The notes under the pieces were generated by a model. The model worked only from the letters and a program-made list of their open reading frames with translations. It did no database searches and was not told the DNA's origin. DNA of 64,000 bases from Rhipidocladum racemiflorum (taxonomy: Eukaryota > Streptophyta > Magnoliopsida > Poales > Poaceae), in contig CM070570.1 in NCBI GenBank assembly GCA_036346355.1, forward strand, positions 48,809,592 through 48,873,591, given 5' to 3'. The position numbers and the translations under genes were made by a program. Shown here piece by piece: positions 44,871-56,266 of this stretch; the first letter of the stretch is position 1; each line of letters begins with the position of its first letter.

Positions 44871-47800
44871 TCAAGTCACATTCCGATAGTCTAGGATGTT
44901 CAGCTCACTTCTCAATTCGCAAAATCGTTTCTCATCAAGAGGTTTGGTGAAGATATCGGCCAATTGTTTCTCGGTTCTCACATAGGTAATATCTATGTCT
45001 CCCTTGAGAGAGTGATCTCTAAGGAAGTGGTGTCGGATGTCTATATGCTTGGTCCGAGAGTGTTGAACAGGATTGTTGGCTATTTTGATTGCACTCTCAT
45101 TGTCACATAAGAGTGGTACTTTTTCCAAGTTAAATCCAAAATCCTTTAAGGTTTGCCTCATCCATAGCAATTGTGCACAACAACTTCCTGCGGCAATGTA
45201 TTCGGCTTCCGCGGTGGATAGAGCCACTGAATTTTGTTTCTTTGAGGACCAAGACACTAGTGATCTACCTAGAAATTGACAAGTCCCCGAGGTGCTTTTT
45301 CTATCCACTTTGCAACCCGCATAATCAACATCCGAATAACCAATCAAATCGAATTTTGATCCTTTAGGATACCAAAGCCCTAAACTAGGTGTGTGAACTA
45401 AATATCTAAGAATTCTTTTCACGGCTACTAGGTGGCACTCTCTCGGAGTGGCTTGAAATCTTGCACACATGCAAACACTAAGCATAATATCAGGCCTAGA
45501 TGCACAAAGATAGAGCAAAGAACCTATCATGGATCGATATACCTTTTGATCCACAGGGTTACCTTCTTCATTTAGACCAAGATGACCGTTTGTTGCCATG
45601 GGAGTATGAATGGGCTTGGCGTTCTCCATGTCAAACTTCTTGAGCATATCCTTGATGTACTTTGTTTGGCATAAGAATGTACCTTCCTTGAGTTGTTTGA
45701 TTTGAAATCCAAGGAAGAATTTTAACTCGCCCATCATTGACATTTCGAACCTCTTTGTCATAATCCTACTAAATTCCTCACAAAAGCTTTTATTAGTAGA
45801 ACCAAATATAATGTCATCAACATATATTTGGCACACAAATAAATCATTATCAACAAATTTTGTGAAGAGAGTAGGATCGACTTTACCAATTTCGAAACCC
45901 TTTTTAATAAGAAAATCCTTAAGGCATTCATACCATGCTCTAGGTGCTTGCTTAAGCCCGTAGAGCGCCTTATGGAGTTTGTAGACATGAGTGGGGTTCT
46001 TATGATCCTCCATTCCGTGATTTGCTCAACAGAGACTAATTCAGCGATTGGGCCATTTAGGAAAGCACTCTTGACATCCATTTGATAAAGCTTGAAATCA
46101 TGGTGAGTGGCAAATGCAACTAATATACGAATTGACTCAAGTCTAGCTACGGGAGCATAAGTCTCACCAAAATCCAAACCTTCAATTTGAGTGAATCCTT
46201 GAGCTACCAACCGAGCCTTGTTTCTTGTGACAACTCCGTTCTCGTCTTGTTTGTTGCGGAAGACCCATTTGGTTCCAATCACGTTTTGATTTGGTCTTTC
46301 CACCAACGACCACACCTTGTTTCTAACGAAGTTGTTAAGCTCTTCATGCATAGCCATTATCCAATCCGGATCTCTTAGTGCATCTTCAACCTTCAAAGGT
46401 TCCAAAGTAGACACAAAAGAGTAAAATTCACAAAAATTAGCTACTCTAGAGCGTGTAGTTACCCCCTTTTGGATATCACCGAGAATGTTATCGACGGGGT
46501 GGTCTCTTTGGACACTTTGATGCACTCTTGGATGCGGCATTTGAGATGTTTGTTGAATTGGCTCATTATCTTCAATTTGATCATCCTCCATTAATTTGCT
46601 TGAACTATCTTGAGGAATGTCTTGATTTTGATTTGAAGTGGGAGGCTCGACTTGAATGGATGAATTGTCTTGGTGTACCTTTTCTTGCGGCCTTACTTCA
46701 CCTATTGCCATTTTCTTGATTGCAATGCTTGGCAATTCCTCATTATCTAGCACACTTAAATCAACTTGCTCTACTTGAGAGACGTTATATTCATCAAATG
46801 TCACGTCTCTCGCTATTTCAACACAACCCGAGGTTTTGTTGAAAACACGATAAGCGTAGGCATTTGATCCATATCCTAGCAAGAAACCTTCATCGATCTT
46901 TGGAGCAAATTTAGAGTTCTTGGGTTTCTTGTTAAGAATGAAACATTTACTACCGAAAACTCTAAAATATGAGACATTTGCTTTGTTACTGGGTGAGGAG
47001 TTCGTATGCCGTCTTCTTCAAGATCTTGTGGAGATACAATCGGTTGATGGCATGGCACGCGGTGTTGACACTTCCGCCCAAAAATGATCGGAAATCTTGT
47101 ATTCATCAAGCATTGTCCTTGCCATCTCGATCAACGTCCGATTCTTCCTTTCTACCACTCCATTTTGTTGAGGAGAATATGGAGCGGAGAACTCGTGCTT
47201 GATCCCTTCTTCATCAAGAAATTCTTCGACTTGAGTATTCTTGAATTCACTTCCATTATCGCTTCGAATCTTCTTGATCTTCAAATCGAACTCGTTTTGG
47301 GCTCTTCTTGCAAACTTCCTGATTATCCCTTGTGTCTCACTTTTCTCTTGCAAAAAGAACACCCACGTGAAGCGTGAAAAGTCATCAACAATGACCAAAC
47401 CATATTTGTTACCTCCGATGCTTATATACGCAATGGGTCCGAAGAGGTCCATGTGTAGAAGCTCCAATGGTCTTGTCGTTGTCATGATGTTCTTTGCGGG
47501 ATGACGCGCTCCAACTTGCTTCCGGCTTGACAAGCGCTACAAATCCTGTTTTTCTCAAACTCAACATTCGTTAGTCCAATGATGTGATCACCCTTTAGAA
47601 GCTTGTCGAGGTTCCTCATGCCAACATGAGCTAGCCGGCGATGCCACAACCAACCCATGCTAGACTTTGCCATTAAGCATGTTTGAAGTTTAGCGCTATT
47701 TGAGTTGAAATCAACCAAATAGAGCTTACCCTTCAAATATCCTTTAAAAGCAATTGAGGAATCGTCTCTTCTAAAGACGGTCACATCCACATTAGTGAAA

Positions 47801-48027
47801 AGACAATTATAACCCATCTCGCAAAGTTGCGACACGGATAACAAATTGTAATTTAAGAATTTAACTAGGAGAACATTTGATATTGAATGATCATTAGAAA
47901 TAGCAATTTTACCTAATCCCATTACCTCACCAAACACAATATTTTCATATTGTGACCCTTTCTCATCAAAAGATGAAAACATTTTCTTTTCTCCGGTCAT
48001 GTGGTTTGTGCAACCACTATCAAGCAC
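44871..48027 (-). pseudogene. pol: SIRE unit 2 pol
   Basis: Same order as unit 1. Protease and integrase zinc region at 47482-48027. Integrase core at 47018-47533 with HMDLFGP, RSDNGSEF and GVVERKNRT in one frame. RT N-terminal half at 45758-46882. RT active site YVDDIIFGS, RNase H SDVDYAGCKVDRKSTSG, CDNESAIKIAN and the C-terminus at 44871-46013 in one 380-codon frame, stopping at TGA. Breaks: near 47520 (one T fewer than unit 1), near 46990-47070, and near 46015 (CCGTGATTTG where unit 1 has CCCGGCGGTTG). The RNase H region broken in unit 1 is intact here. Confidence 0.92.
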
Positions 48028-48067
48028 CCAACTTGATCCCCCGGAGGTATAGTCCTACGAAAACACA

Positions 48068-50333
48068 TCAAGTCTTGTTTTTAGGTACCCAAATCCTTTT
48101 GGGTCCTTGCATGTTAGTAATCAATACTTTCGTACCCACACCTTCTTTTTGCTCACATCATTAGAGTGGTGGGCACCGATATAATGAGCAATCACTTTAC
48201 CACGGTGATTTCTCTTCAACATGTATGATGCATAGTGAATGGGATGAGTTGTATGATGTTGAAGATACTTCTTTGATTCTTGCCCGGTCTTAATGACTTG
48301 TGTGGTGGTCAATGGTTGCTTGTCATTTTCTTTGACAAACTTGATGCATTCCTTACCTTTTACCACCACACGGTCATTTCCCTTGCAATCGTACTTATCA
48401 TATCCTAGCCCTTCTTTATTTTTGTTTCCACGTGTGTTGATTGTTTTGTAGAGGGCATCCTTGGATTGATAAGTCTTGATGCAACCATACTTTACCAAAG
48501 CATTCAATCTCTCGTTTTCTCCTTTTAATACTTGCACAAGTTGGGAATTAGTAGAGCAAGTATTAATATCAATATTATAGCAACGAGAGCAACCATTACT
48601 AGTGGAAGGAATAGAAGCCATTGAAGAATTAATGATTGGAGAGTTGAGGTCATTAAGAGACTCAATTTGCACTTTAAGAGCTTGAAGATTGTTTTCCAAG
48701 CTAATAACATTCTCTTGAAGCGATTCATTTGAACTCTTAAGGATCGTGATTGAATTGTTAGCCAAGTCAAGATCTTTGGTTAGCAATTCAATTTTCTCCT
48801 TTTCCATTGCGAGGAGCTTTTCAAAAGCAAGATTTCTCTTCTTTTCACAAATTAGCAATTCTTCTTGCTTTTCAAGAGTTTCCTCTTGGCTATCTATTCT
48901 TTTCAATAGTTTATTGATTTTTGCAATGGTAGATTTGTTTAAGTTGCAAAATAAAGCATCATCATCATCATCGCTCTCTAATTCACTATCACTACTAGGG
49001 GGTTTTGTCTTAGCCATTACCTTGCGCCCTTTGGCCATAAGACAAATAGGCGCATCGTGGTCGGAGTCGTTGTCGCTCAATTCCCGAAGAGCGGCGTTGT
49101 TGGTGGAGCGGCTTCAATGGCGAGGTGGCGACTCCTTCATCATCGGTGTCGGAGTCTGAGTCGTTTGAATCCCATTCTTCTCCAATGTGAGCTCGCTTGA
49201 GTACTTCTTCTTGTACGTCTTGTTCTTCTTGAGCGGCTCATTCTTCTTGTTCTCATTTTGGTTGTTCTTCTTCTTTGGACAATCGGCGATAAAGTGTCCA
49301 ACTTCACCGCACTCATAGCAAGCCCTTTTGGTGTTTCTTCTTCCTCTTGATTTGTCATTGTAGTTCTTCTTGTATTTGCTTGACCCGTCATATTTGAGGA
49401 ACTTTTTGAATTTCCTCACAAATAGAGCCAAGTCTTCTTCGTCTTCGCTCTCATCTTCTTCTTCATCACTTGATGTTGATTCTTCCTTTTTGCTTGCCTT
49501 CAAAGCTATTTGCTTCGGTCTTGAGCTTGAGCTTTGCTTGGCAAGGTTCTTTACTTCTTTTGCTTCTTCCTCCATAAGCTCATGTGATAGAATTCTTCCT
49601 AGCACATCATTAGGAGTAAGCCTTTTGAAATCTTTTCGCTCTCGTATAAGTGTTACGAGAGTCGAATTCCTTGGAGCAAAGGCTCTCAACATCCTCTTCA
49701 CCACAACGTGGTCCGTCATATCCTTGCTTCCAAGCCCTCGGATCTTGTTTACAAGAATCATCAACCGTCATACATTTGTTGAGGTGTCTCATCATCATTC
49801 ATGACAAATCTCCCCAACTTGCCTTCTAGCAATTCGATCTTTGATTCCCTTACACTTGATGTACCCTCATGTGCAACTTGGAGTGTGTCCCATATCTCTT
49901 TGGCTTCTTCCAAGCCATCCACTTTGTTGAATTCCTCGGGACTCAACGCTCCAAGCAACACGCTTGCGGCTTGAGCATTTCGGTGAATGTTTTGCTCTTG
50001 TTCCGGCGTGAGCTCCATATCGTCTTCCGGCATATCTAAACCTGTGCAAACAATCTTCCAAACACTAGGATGGAGTGACATCAAATGCATTTTCATCTTG
50101 TGCCTCCAAGCGGAATAGTACGTGCCATCAAAGAAAGGAGCACGCCCGGAGGGCACAGTGATATATGAATGCGAAGAGGAAGTATTTAATTTTTCATAAT
50201 TGAATGGAATTTGAGCTCCCTGAGTAGATGTAGAGGTAGCTTCCTCTTTGCTCTTGCCGGGAGTTCCATCTCCGGCTCTCGGACTATTTTGCTCGTCCGT
50301 CACGACAACCTTCAAACCGGTGTTGGCCATCAC
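48068..50333 (-). pseudogene. gag: SIRE unit 2 gag
   Basis: The ATG at 50333 opens a 190-codon frame that stays open through the point where unit 1 breaks: SVLLGALSPEEFNKVDGLEE, IWDTLQVAHEGTSSVRESKI and KLGRFVMNDDETPQQMYDG, ending near 49761. The next frame (49114-49764) has VLGRILSHELMEEEAKEV, a Ser/Glu-rich stretch and the knuckle CYECGEVGHFIADC. The last (48121-49080) is the coiled-coil-like part. Breaks are near 49640-49800, 49100 and 48130. By analogy with unit 1 the gag stop is the TGA at about 48068-48070. Confidence 0.88.
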
Positions 50334-50368
50334 GTTCCTTCAAGCGGTTAAGCCTTCGAGAAGGTTTA

Positions 50369-50380
50369 GCTCTGATACCA
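50369..50380 (-). other. primer binding site, SIRE unit 2, tRNA-iMet
   Basis: TGGTATCAGAGC on the minus strand, two bases from LTR 3. Confidence 0.9.
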
Positions 50381-50382
50381 AT

Positions 50383-52014
50383 TGAAAAGGTTAGAAGATT
50401 GCCTAGAGGGGGGGTGAATAGGCTAATTTCAAATTAAAACAATTTGATGCAGCGGAAAAGAGTCGGATATTCCGAATTAATATCGGAACTTCCGAAATCT
50501 TCGGAACTTCCGTAATTACTTCGGACTATCCGATTTGCTCTTGACATTAGGAGTCAAGTACAAAGAGCTATTCGAAGACTAGCTCTAGACGACTTAAAAA
50601 GCACTTAAGAAAATCAATAATATGAATCAAGTGATTAGAGACAAGAGAGAACACAGTAGTTTGATTCCCGGAGTTCGGATCCTTGAGGGGATCGTACGTC
50701 TCCGTTGAGGAGGCTCCAAAGAGCCCGGGTCTTTTCCAACCCTTTCCTCCCAAACCTCGGTCACACTTGAGGCTTGGTTCCACTATTGGATCCTTTCCTT
50801 TCGGAGGCGGAGCCGGCCTTCACAAACTTCTCACGGCTTCCCACAATCGTTGGGGGCTCGTGAGCGACGCCTAGCCGTCTAGGAGTCCTTCAACCTCCAA
50901 GAGAAATGAATGCACTTGAATCTCGATCTTGGAGAGGTTCTCTACTTTCTCAAGATGAATAACCACTTAGCCCTTGACTTTCAATCACACTTGACAAACT
51001 CTTACTCACTAAATGATCCCTAAGATCAATGAGAAGAGAAAGCTCAAAGTATGCTCTAGAGAGTGTTCAAGAAGCTCAAGAGTTCAGCCTAAGCAAAAGT
51101 GTAACCAGCAAAAGGAGTGGGAGAGGGGTATTTATAGTTTTGGATCAAAACTAGCCGTTACCCTCGCACTCAGCCTCACATCGGAATGTCCGACAAGAAC
51201 TTCGGAACATCCGATGTGTGCAAACTACCAGAATTGGAAAGCTTCCAACGGTCGAAAACAACAAGCATCGGAATGTCCGATAACAACTTCGGAACATCCG
51301 ATGACACCCTGAAGGGAACCAAGCTAAACACTCTAAGTCCTCATCGGAATATCCGAAAAAAGGCATCGGAACATCCGAACCAAACAGAAGGTTCCCAAAC
51401 AGGACAACAAACACTTCGGAACTTCCGAAGAAACAACTTCGGACAGTCCGAACAGAACAGAGAGCACCCTTTTTCTCGACAGCACACATCGGACATTCCG
51501 ATACCAAGGATCGGAATATCCGAAGCAAACAGAAGGTTCTCAAACAGAAACGATAGGCATCGGAACATCCGAAGCAAACAAATCGGAATGTCCGACCCTA
51601 ACAACACAACGGACTAAAGCACAACTACACTTCGGAACTTCTGAAACATCGGAATGTCCGATACAACTTCGGAACATCCGACTAGAAAGTTACCACAAAC
51701 TCATTCCGAAGCTAGAGAGAACACTTCTAGCCCTTGAGAGACTCAACTAAATTCATCTTGAGTGAGGAGATCATCTCTAAGTCAATTTCAACGCATCCCT
51801 CTTAATAGTACGGCATTTCTATGACTCAAAAGATTAAAATTACAAGCTTAAATGCCGTTTTTCTTACTCAACGCTACTCGGGAACACTTCGCGTACAAAG
51901 ACGATCTCTTCTTGAAGCGTTTGCCTGTTCATAAACTAGTTGAACACATTAGATTCTTTAATCGTTTGTCATTAATCACTCAAAACAATTTTAGGGGGCC
52001 TAGATGCACTTTCA
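50383..52014 (-). repeat. SIRE array LTR 3 (right)
   Basis: 1632 bp, the cleanest copy. Its U3 (51180-51685) shows about 15 copies of TCGGA-N3-TCCGA, at roughly 51180, 51203, 51268, 51288, 51345, 51365, 51416, 51438, 51488, 51510, 51560, 51582, 51632, 51649 and 51667. A TATA box is at 51126-51138. It abuts the second GGGCC copy at 52015-52019. Confidence 0.93.
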
Positions 52015-54751
52015 GGGCCTCACACCACCACGACAGTACCAAGGACTAGACATCACAGTTTACTCGGCCAGGTCTGTCCCATTCCAGACTTGAGGCTATA
52101 TGGTGGACTCAGTTCAAACTCATGCAAGATTAAGTCCTTAGGGTGACCGAGGCAAGACTACCCAAGGATTCACAAGTAACCAAAGCAATAAAACCGAATG
52201 CGACCTCCCAAGTGCCACATCTGGCCCACCAGAACAATCTTGCCACTTGCCCCAGTCTAAATCATTTAATCACCCAGTTGATTACCATGCACCATGTGCC
52301 CCATCAACATCATCAACAACACATGTAGCAATTTCCAAAATCATGTTCCATCTCTCATTAAGTCAAGATTAATTTCCGACATTCAAAATTATATCAATAA
52401 CACGATTGCATGGCTAAGCTGGCTAATTACGGTCTAATTAACCCATGTTGGCAAAGTATTAGTGTCCAACTATTATTTCACATCCTAGGGTGACAAATGA
52501 TTCATGGCATACAATTATTATAGACAAGGTGGCATAATCAGATAGATCACATAACTATTCCCGGAATTATTCAAAAGCATTTTAATTAAACTAGCATGCA
52601 ATAATTTAAACTAACATAGTTTCAAAAGTGGGATAAACATTGTCAAAGCATAACTTGCCTTCAAAGAGTACTGTTTCCTGGTCTTGAACTTGCTCCTGGG
52701 TCAAAACTTCTCTTTCAAAGCCTTTGGGCAGTTCAACGTCTACGCGTATCGGATAAATAAACAACAAATAAAAAAACAGAGGAAAAATTCATGTCCAAAA
52801 ATTAATTAAAATTCACCATTAAATAGAGCTCAATTTTATAAAAATTTAGAAACTAGAATCACCTCAATTGCGGTTACAATGCAAAAGTTATAGTCGTTTG
52901 AATTTTGAAAAATCAATTAAAAGAATAAACCGAATTAATTCATTTATTTTTCTATTGAAAAACCGAAAATATGACGTCAGCACCAAATTTCAATTTCGGC
53001 CGAATTATTTTTCTAAAGAAAAATCGAATTATGACGTCATGCTTGCGTCATCCGGTCCATAGACCTGGTCCACGGTTCGGTTTCGGTCCACCGTGGACCC
53101 GGTCCACGGGAACACGTGTCGCTGACATGTGGGACCCCCGGATGACCTCAGCTGCTGACGTCAGCATGGCCCGACCGAGACAGTTGACACGCCGGCCCCA
53201 CCGTGACGTCAGCATGACATCACTGATGACATCATTGTGCGGGTGGCCGAGCCGCTGACTCGCAGTGGCCACTAGGCGCTGACCGTGCCGCTTCGGCTCC
53301 CGTACACGTGGCACGATCTGGACCATTGATTTGAAATCCGACGGTTGAGATTGGATCTAATCTCGCACGTTTTGGTTTAACGCGGTTGATCTAGATCGTA
53401 CGATTTAGATCGGACGGCTGAGATTGGATCTCGATCCCGCGTCACCGTGGGGGTGACGTGGCATGACCCGGCGGCTGACGCGTGGCATGATCTGGACCGT
53501 TCACCGCAGATCGAACGGTTGGGATTGTATCTAGCGCTACCACATGAACCTAATCTAACCGTTCGATCTAGATACAACGATTGAGATCTAATCTAGCACG
53601 GTGCAATATGGGGCTATGTGGCTTAATCTGGTGCATTGGATCTAGATCTAACGGCTGCTAACAGATCTACACAGTAACACGAGATCTAACCCTAACTGTA
53701 TGATCTAGATCTAACGGCTGAGATTTAATCTGGGATTTGAGCACGGGGAGGTGACGTGGATGAACCTGAAGCGTTGGATGGTCCTCACCGGCGGACGAGG
53801 TTGGGGTACCGGAGACAAAGACGAAGACCACGGCACCGACGGTTCGGGGCTCCTTCGGCGGGGTGAATGGTCCTCATGAACGCGCCTTGACGCGAGGGTT
53901 CCGAATCCGAGCACCAACACGGCGGGGGATGGCGGATGGTGGCGAAAAATGGGCAAGACCCTCGGCGGCTCCTCTTCCAACTTCGGCGAGCAATCGCAGT
54001 GAGGCTACGGCGGCTGGAGCTCGGTGACCTAAGGCAAAACGTGCGCACGGAAGAGGAGAACACTGTGGCGACGGCGGTGCATTAAATAGGGGCCTCGACA
54101 TCCGGGAAATCCACAGAAACCGAGGTCCACCCGGGTGCGGCGACGGAGTCCGATGAGGACACAGGCAAGGTGACGTACGTAGCTGCATCCTGGCCGTCCG
54201 CACGAACGCGATCAATGGCCACAATCGCGCGCCGTGAACGGATCTGATCGAGAATTATCTAGGTTGACATGGTGCTATATCGTCCGTTGGATCCGAATCC
54301 AACGGTTCAAGCACGCGTGCGACGTGGCTCGATCCTGGCCGTTGGATCTCGATCCAACGGTCGCACGCGACAGGGTTCGGTCTGACTCGGGTCCAGTGCA
54401 GACATGGCTCGGTCGGACTCGAGTCTGACTCGGGTGGGTCTAACAGTGAAACCCATTAGGGCTTTTCAGCGATTTAATATTTAAAATTAATTCTAGAAAT
54501 TCAAATAAATCAAGAAAAATAGCAAAATGCTCGAAAAAATTCTAGAAAAACTCTAGAAAAATACTTTGAGACATTTTGGACTCAAATAAAATATTTCCAA
54601 CAAACTTTGTATGAAACTTTTAAATATTTAAATATTTCAATAAATGACTTAATTCAAATTAAATCCAAATAAATCCAAATAAATTCCAGAAAATTCCAAA
54701 AATTCAAATAACTCAATAAATTAAATAAAAGCACAAATTTGGGATGTTACA
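52015..54751 (-). repeat. 3' LTR of element B, inner part
   Basis: Continuation of 29590-30474 after the nested array, ending GATGTTACA next to the PPT. It contains the first coding-like segment (52659-52739), a TATA-like box at 54082-54090, palindromes at 54284-54305 and 54339-54360, and a GC-rich early-transcript region (53760-54060) whose long frames have no motif. Compared with the right LTR, about 45 bp are missing near 53785, and there are many substitutions, so element B is older than element A. Confidence 0.9.
52659..52739 (-). pseudogene. small-ORF-like segment 1, 3' LTR of B
   Basis: 81 nt on the minus strand after CGCGTAG, reading DVELPKGFEREVLTQEQVQ on to VLFE, and ending TTTGAAG|GCAAGT. 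Open throughout. Its partner is 29932-29874, across the nested array. Confidence 0.4.
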
Positions 54752-54766
54752 AACCTCCCCCCTTAA
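54752..54766 (-). other. polypurine tract of element B
   Basis: The minus strand reads TTAAGGGGGGAGGTT next to the 3' LTR. Confidence 0.75.
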
Positions 54767-54792
54767 CAGAATCTCGACCCCGAGATTCTGGG

Positions 54793-55228
54793 CTAACTAA
54801 GGAATTTGTTCGGAAACTCCTTCAGGTCTTCTTCATGCTCCCAGGTTGCTTCACTTTCAGCGTGGTTACTCCACTGGACTCTGCAAAAATGGGTTGACTT
54901 GTTTCTTGGCTCTCGGTCCATCGTGTGCAAAATCTTGAGAGGGTGCTCCTTGTATGTCAGATCTTCTTGTAACTCGATCGACTCCAAAGGGAGTTTGTTC
55001 TTCTAGCACTCGAAGACACTTTTTCAGTTGCGACATATGGAACACATCATGCACTCCTGCCAGTGACTGCGGCAACTCTAGCTGATAAGCGACTTCACCT
55101 CTGCAGCTCAAAATCTCGAATGGCCCAAGATATCATGGTGCGAGTTTCCCTTTAGCGTGAAATCTCTTAACTCCCTTGAGAGCTGTAACTCTGAAATATA
55201 CGAAATCTTCTGGTTCAAAACTCAGCTC
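54793..55228 (-). pseudogene. pol: element B integrase tail and chromodomain-like end
   Basis: Two frames. 54866-55111 has RGEVAYQLELPQSLAGVHDV and FHMSQLKKCLRV from the GPY/F-type region. 54793-54987 has YKEHPLKILHTMDREPRNKS and the chromodomain-like FCRVQWSNHAESEATWEHEE, with the stop at 54793. A frame change near 54990 and stops near 55130 and 55228 break it. Confidence 0.85.
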
Positions 55229-55834
55229 TCAGCGACGGTTATCGGCGTAACTCTTTTGTCTCGACTGAGCTATCTTCAATCTTTCCCCGATCATGGCAAT
55301 CTGTTCTTTGGCTTCTTGGAGAATGTCCGGCCCAAATACATGGCGTTCGCCTGTCTTATTCCAATTCAAGGGCGTTCGACAGGTTCGACCATACAAGGTT
55401 TCAAATGGTGACATCTGCAAACTGGCCTGATAACTATTATTATAGCTAAACTCAGCATACAGCAAACTCTTGTCCCACGAGGTAGTGTATGCGACAGCAC
55501 AAGCTCTAAGCGTATCTTCTAGAATCTGATTAACTCTTTCTGTCTGTCCATCCGTCTGCGGATGATATGTTGTACTGAAGTTCAAACGGGTCCCTATGGC
55601 TTCATGCAACTTATTCCAGAATCTCGAGGTAAACTGGGTACCTCTGTCTGACACTATGTTCTTCGGCACTCCATGCAAATAGACAATCCTTGACATATAT
55701 AACTCCGCTAAGCGGTCTCCTGAGTTCGTAGTCTTCACAGGTATGAAATGAGCGACCTTGGTCAAACGATCCACTATGACCCATATAGAATCATATCCAC
55801 CCTGAGTTTTAGGCAAACCGGTAATGAAGTCCAT
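55229..55834 (-). pseudogene. pol: element B integrase core
   Basis: A 201-codon open stretch with all three catalytic positions: Asp in SIWVIVDRLTKVAHF, Asp in VSDRGTQFTS, and Glu in GQTERVNQILED. It continues through FSYNNSYQASLQMSPFETLY to AQSRQKSYADNRR and a stop. This is the region lost in element A. It is separated from the zinc-binding part by a TAA at about 55840, so the polyprotein is still interrupted. Confidence 0.9.
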
Positions 55835-55840
55835 TCCGAT

Positions 55841-56263
55841 TTACTCCCACTTCCACTCAGGTATCTTCAATGGTTGCAACAATCCTGCTGGCCTCTGATG
55901 CATTGCCTTAACTCTCTGGCATGTGTCGCATAGGGCGACATGCTCGGCAACTTCACGCTTCATACCCGGCCACCAAAATCTCTCTTTCAGGTCTTGATAC
56001 ATCTTGGCACTTCCCGGGTGAATCGAGTACTTGGAGTCATGGGCTTCTTCCAGAATCAACTGCTTCAGCTCTTTGTTGTTCGGCACACAAATTCGGTCTT
56101 TAATCCACAATGTACCCTGCTCATCCAACTTGAAGTCTTTAGCCTTGCCTTCATCCATCTTGGACTTAATTCTCTTTATCTTGTCATCATCCTTCTGGCC
56201 TTCTAAGGTAGGTTTCACTTCCAAGGCTGCTAAAAATCTTTCAGGTATCATTTCTAGCTTCAA
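55841..56263 (-). pseudogene. pol: element B integrase zinc-binding region
   Basis: It follows the RNase H linker with VPNNKELKQLILEEAHDSKY, then the H-H-C-C zinc-binding residues around HDSKYSIHPGSAKMYQDL and HVALCDTCQRVK, then LLQPLKIPEWKWE. A stop comes directly upstream of it at 56266 and another at its end. Confidence 0.88.
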
Positions 56264-56266
56264 CTT

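Larger units (their letters stand above)
30475..52014 (-). mobile_element. tandem SIRE/Maximus-type copia array (three LTRs, two internal regions)
   Basis: The order is LTR 30475-32107, internal 32108-40441, LTR 40442-42058, internal 42059-50382, LTR 50383-52014. The whole block has one 5-bp duplication, GGGCC (30470-30474 and 52015-52019). Each internal region has on the minus strand a Met PBS, long gag, pol in the copia order (protease, integrase, RT, RNase H), an extra ORF, and a PPT. The long gag, the ORF between pol and the 3' LTR, and LTRs starting TGAAAGTGCATCTAGG point to the SIRE/Maximus lineage. Confidence 0.93.
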
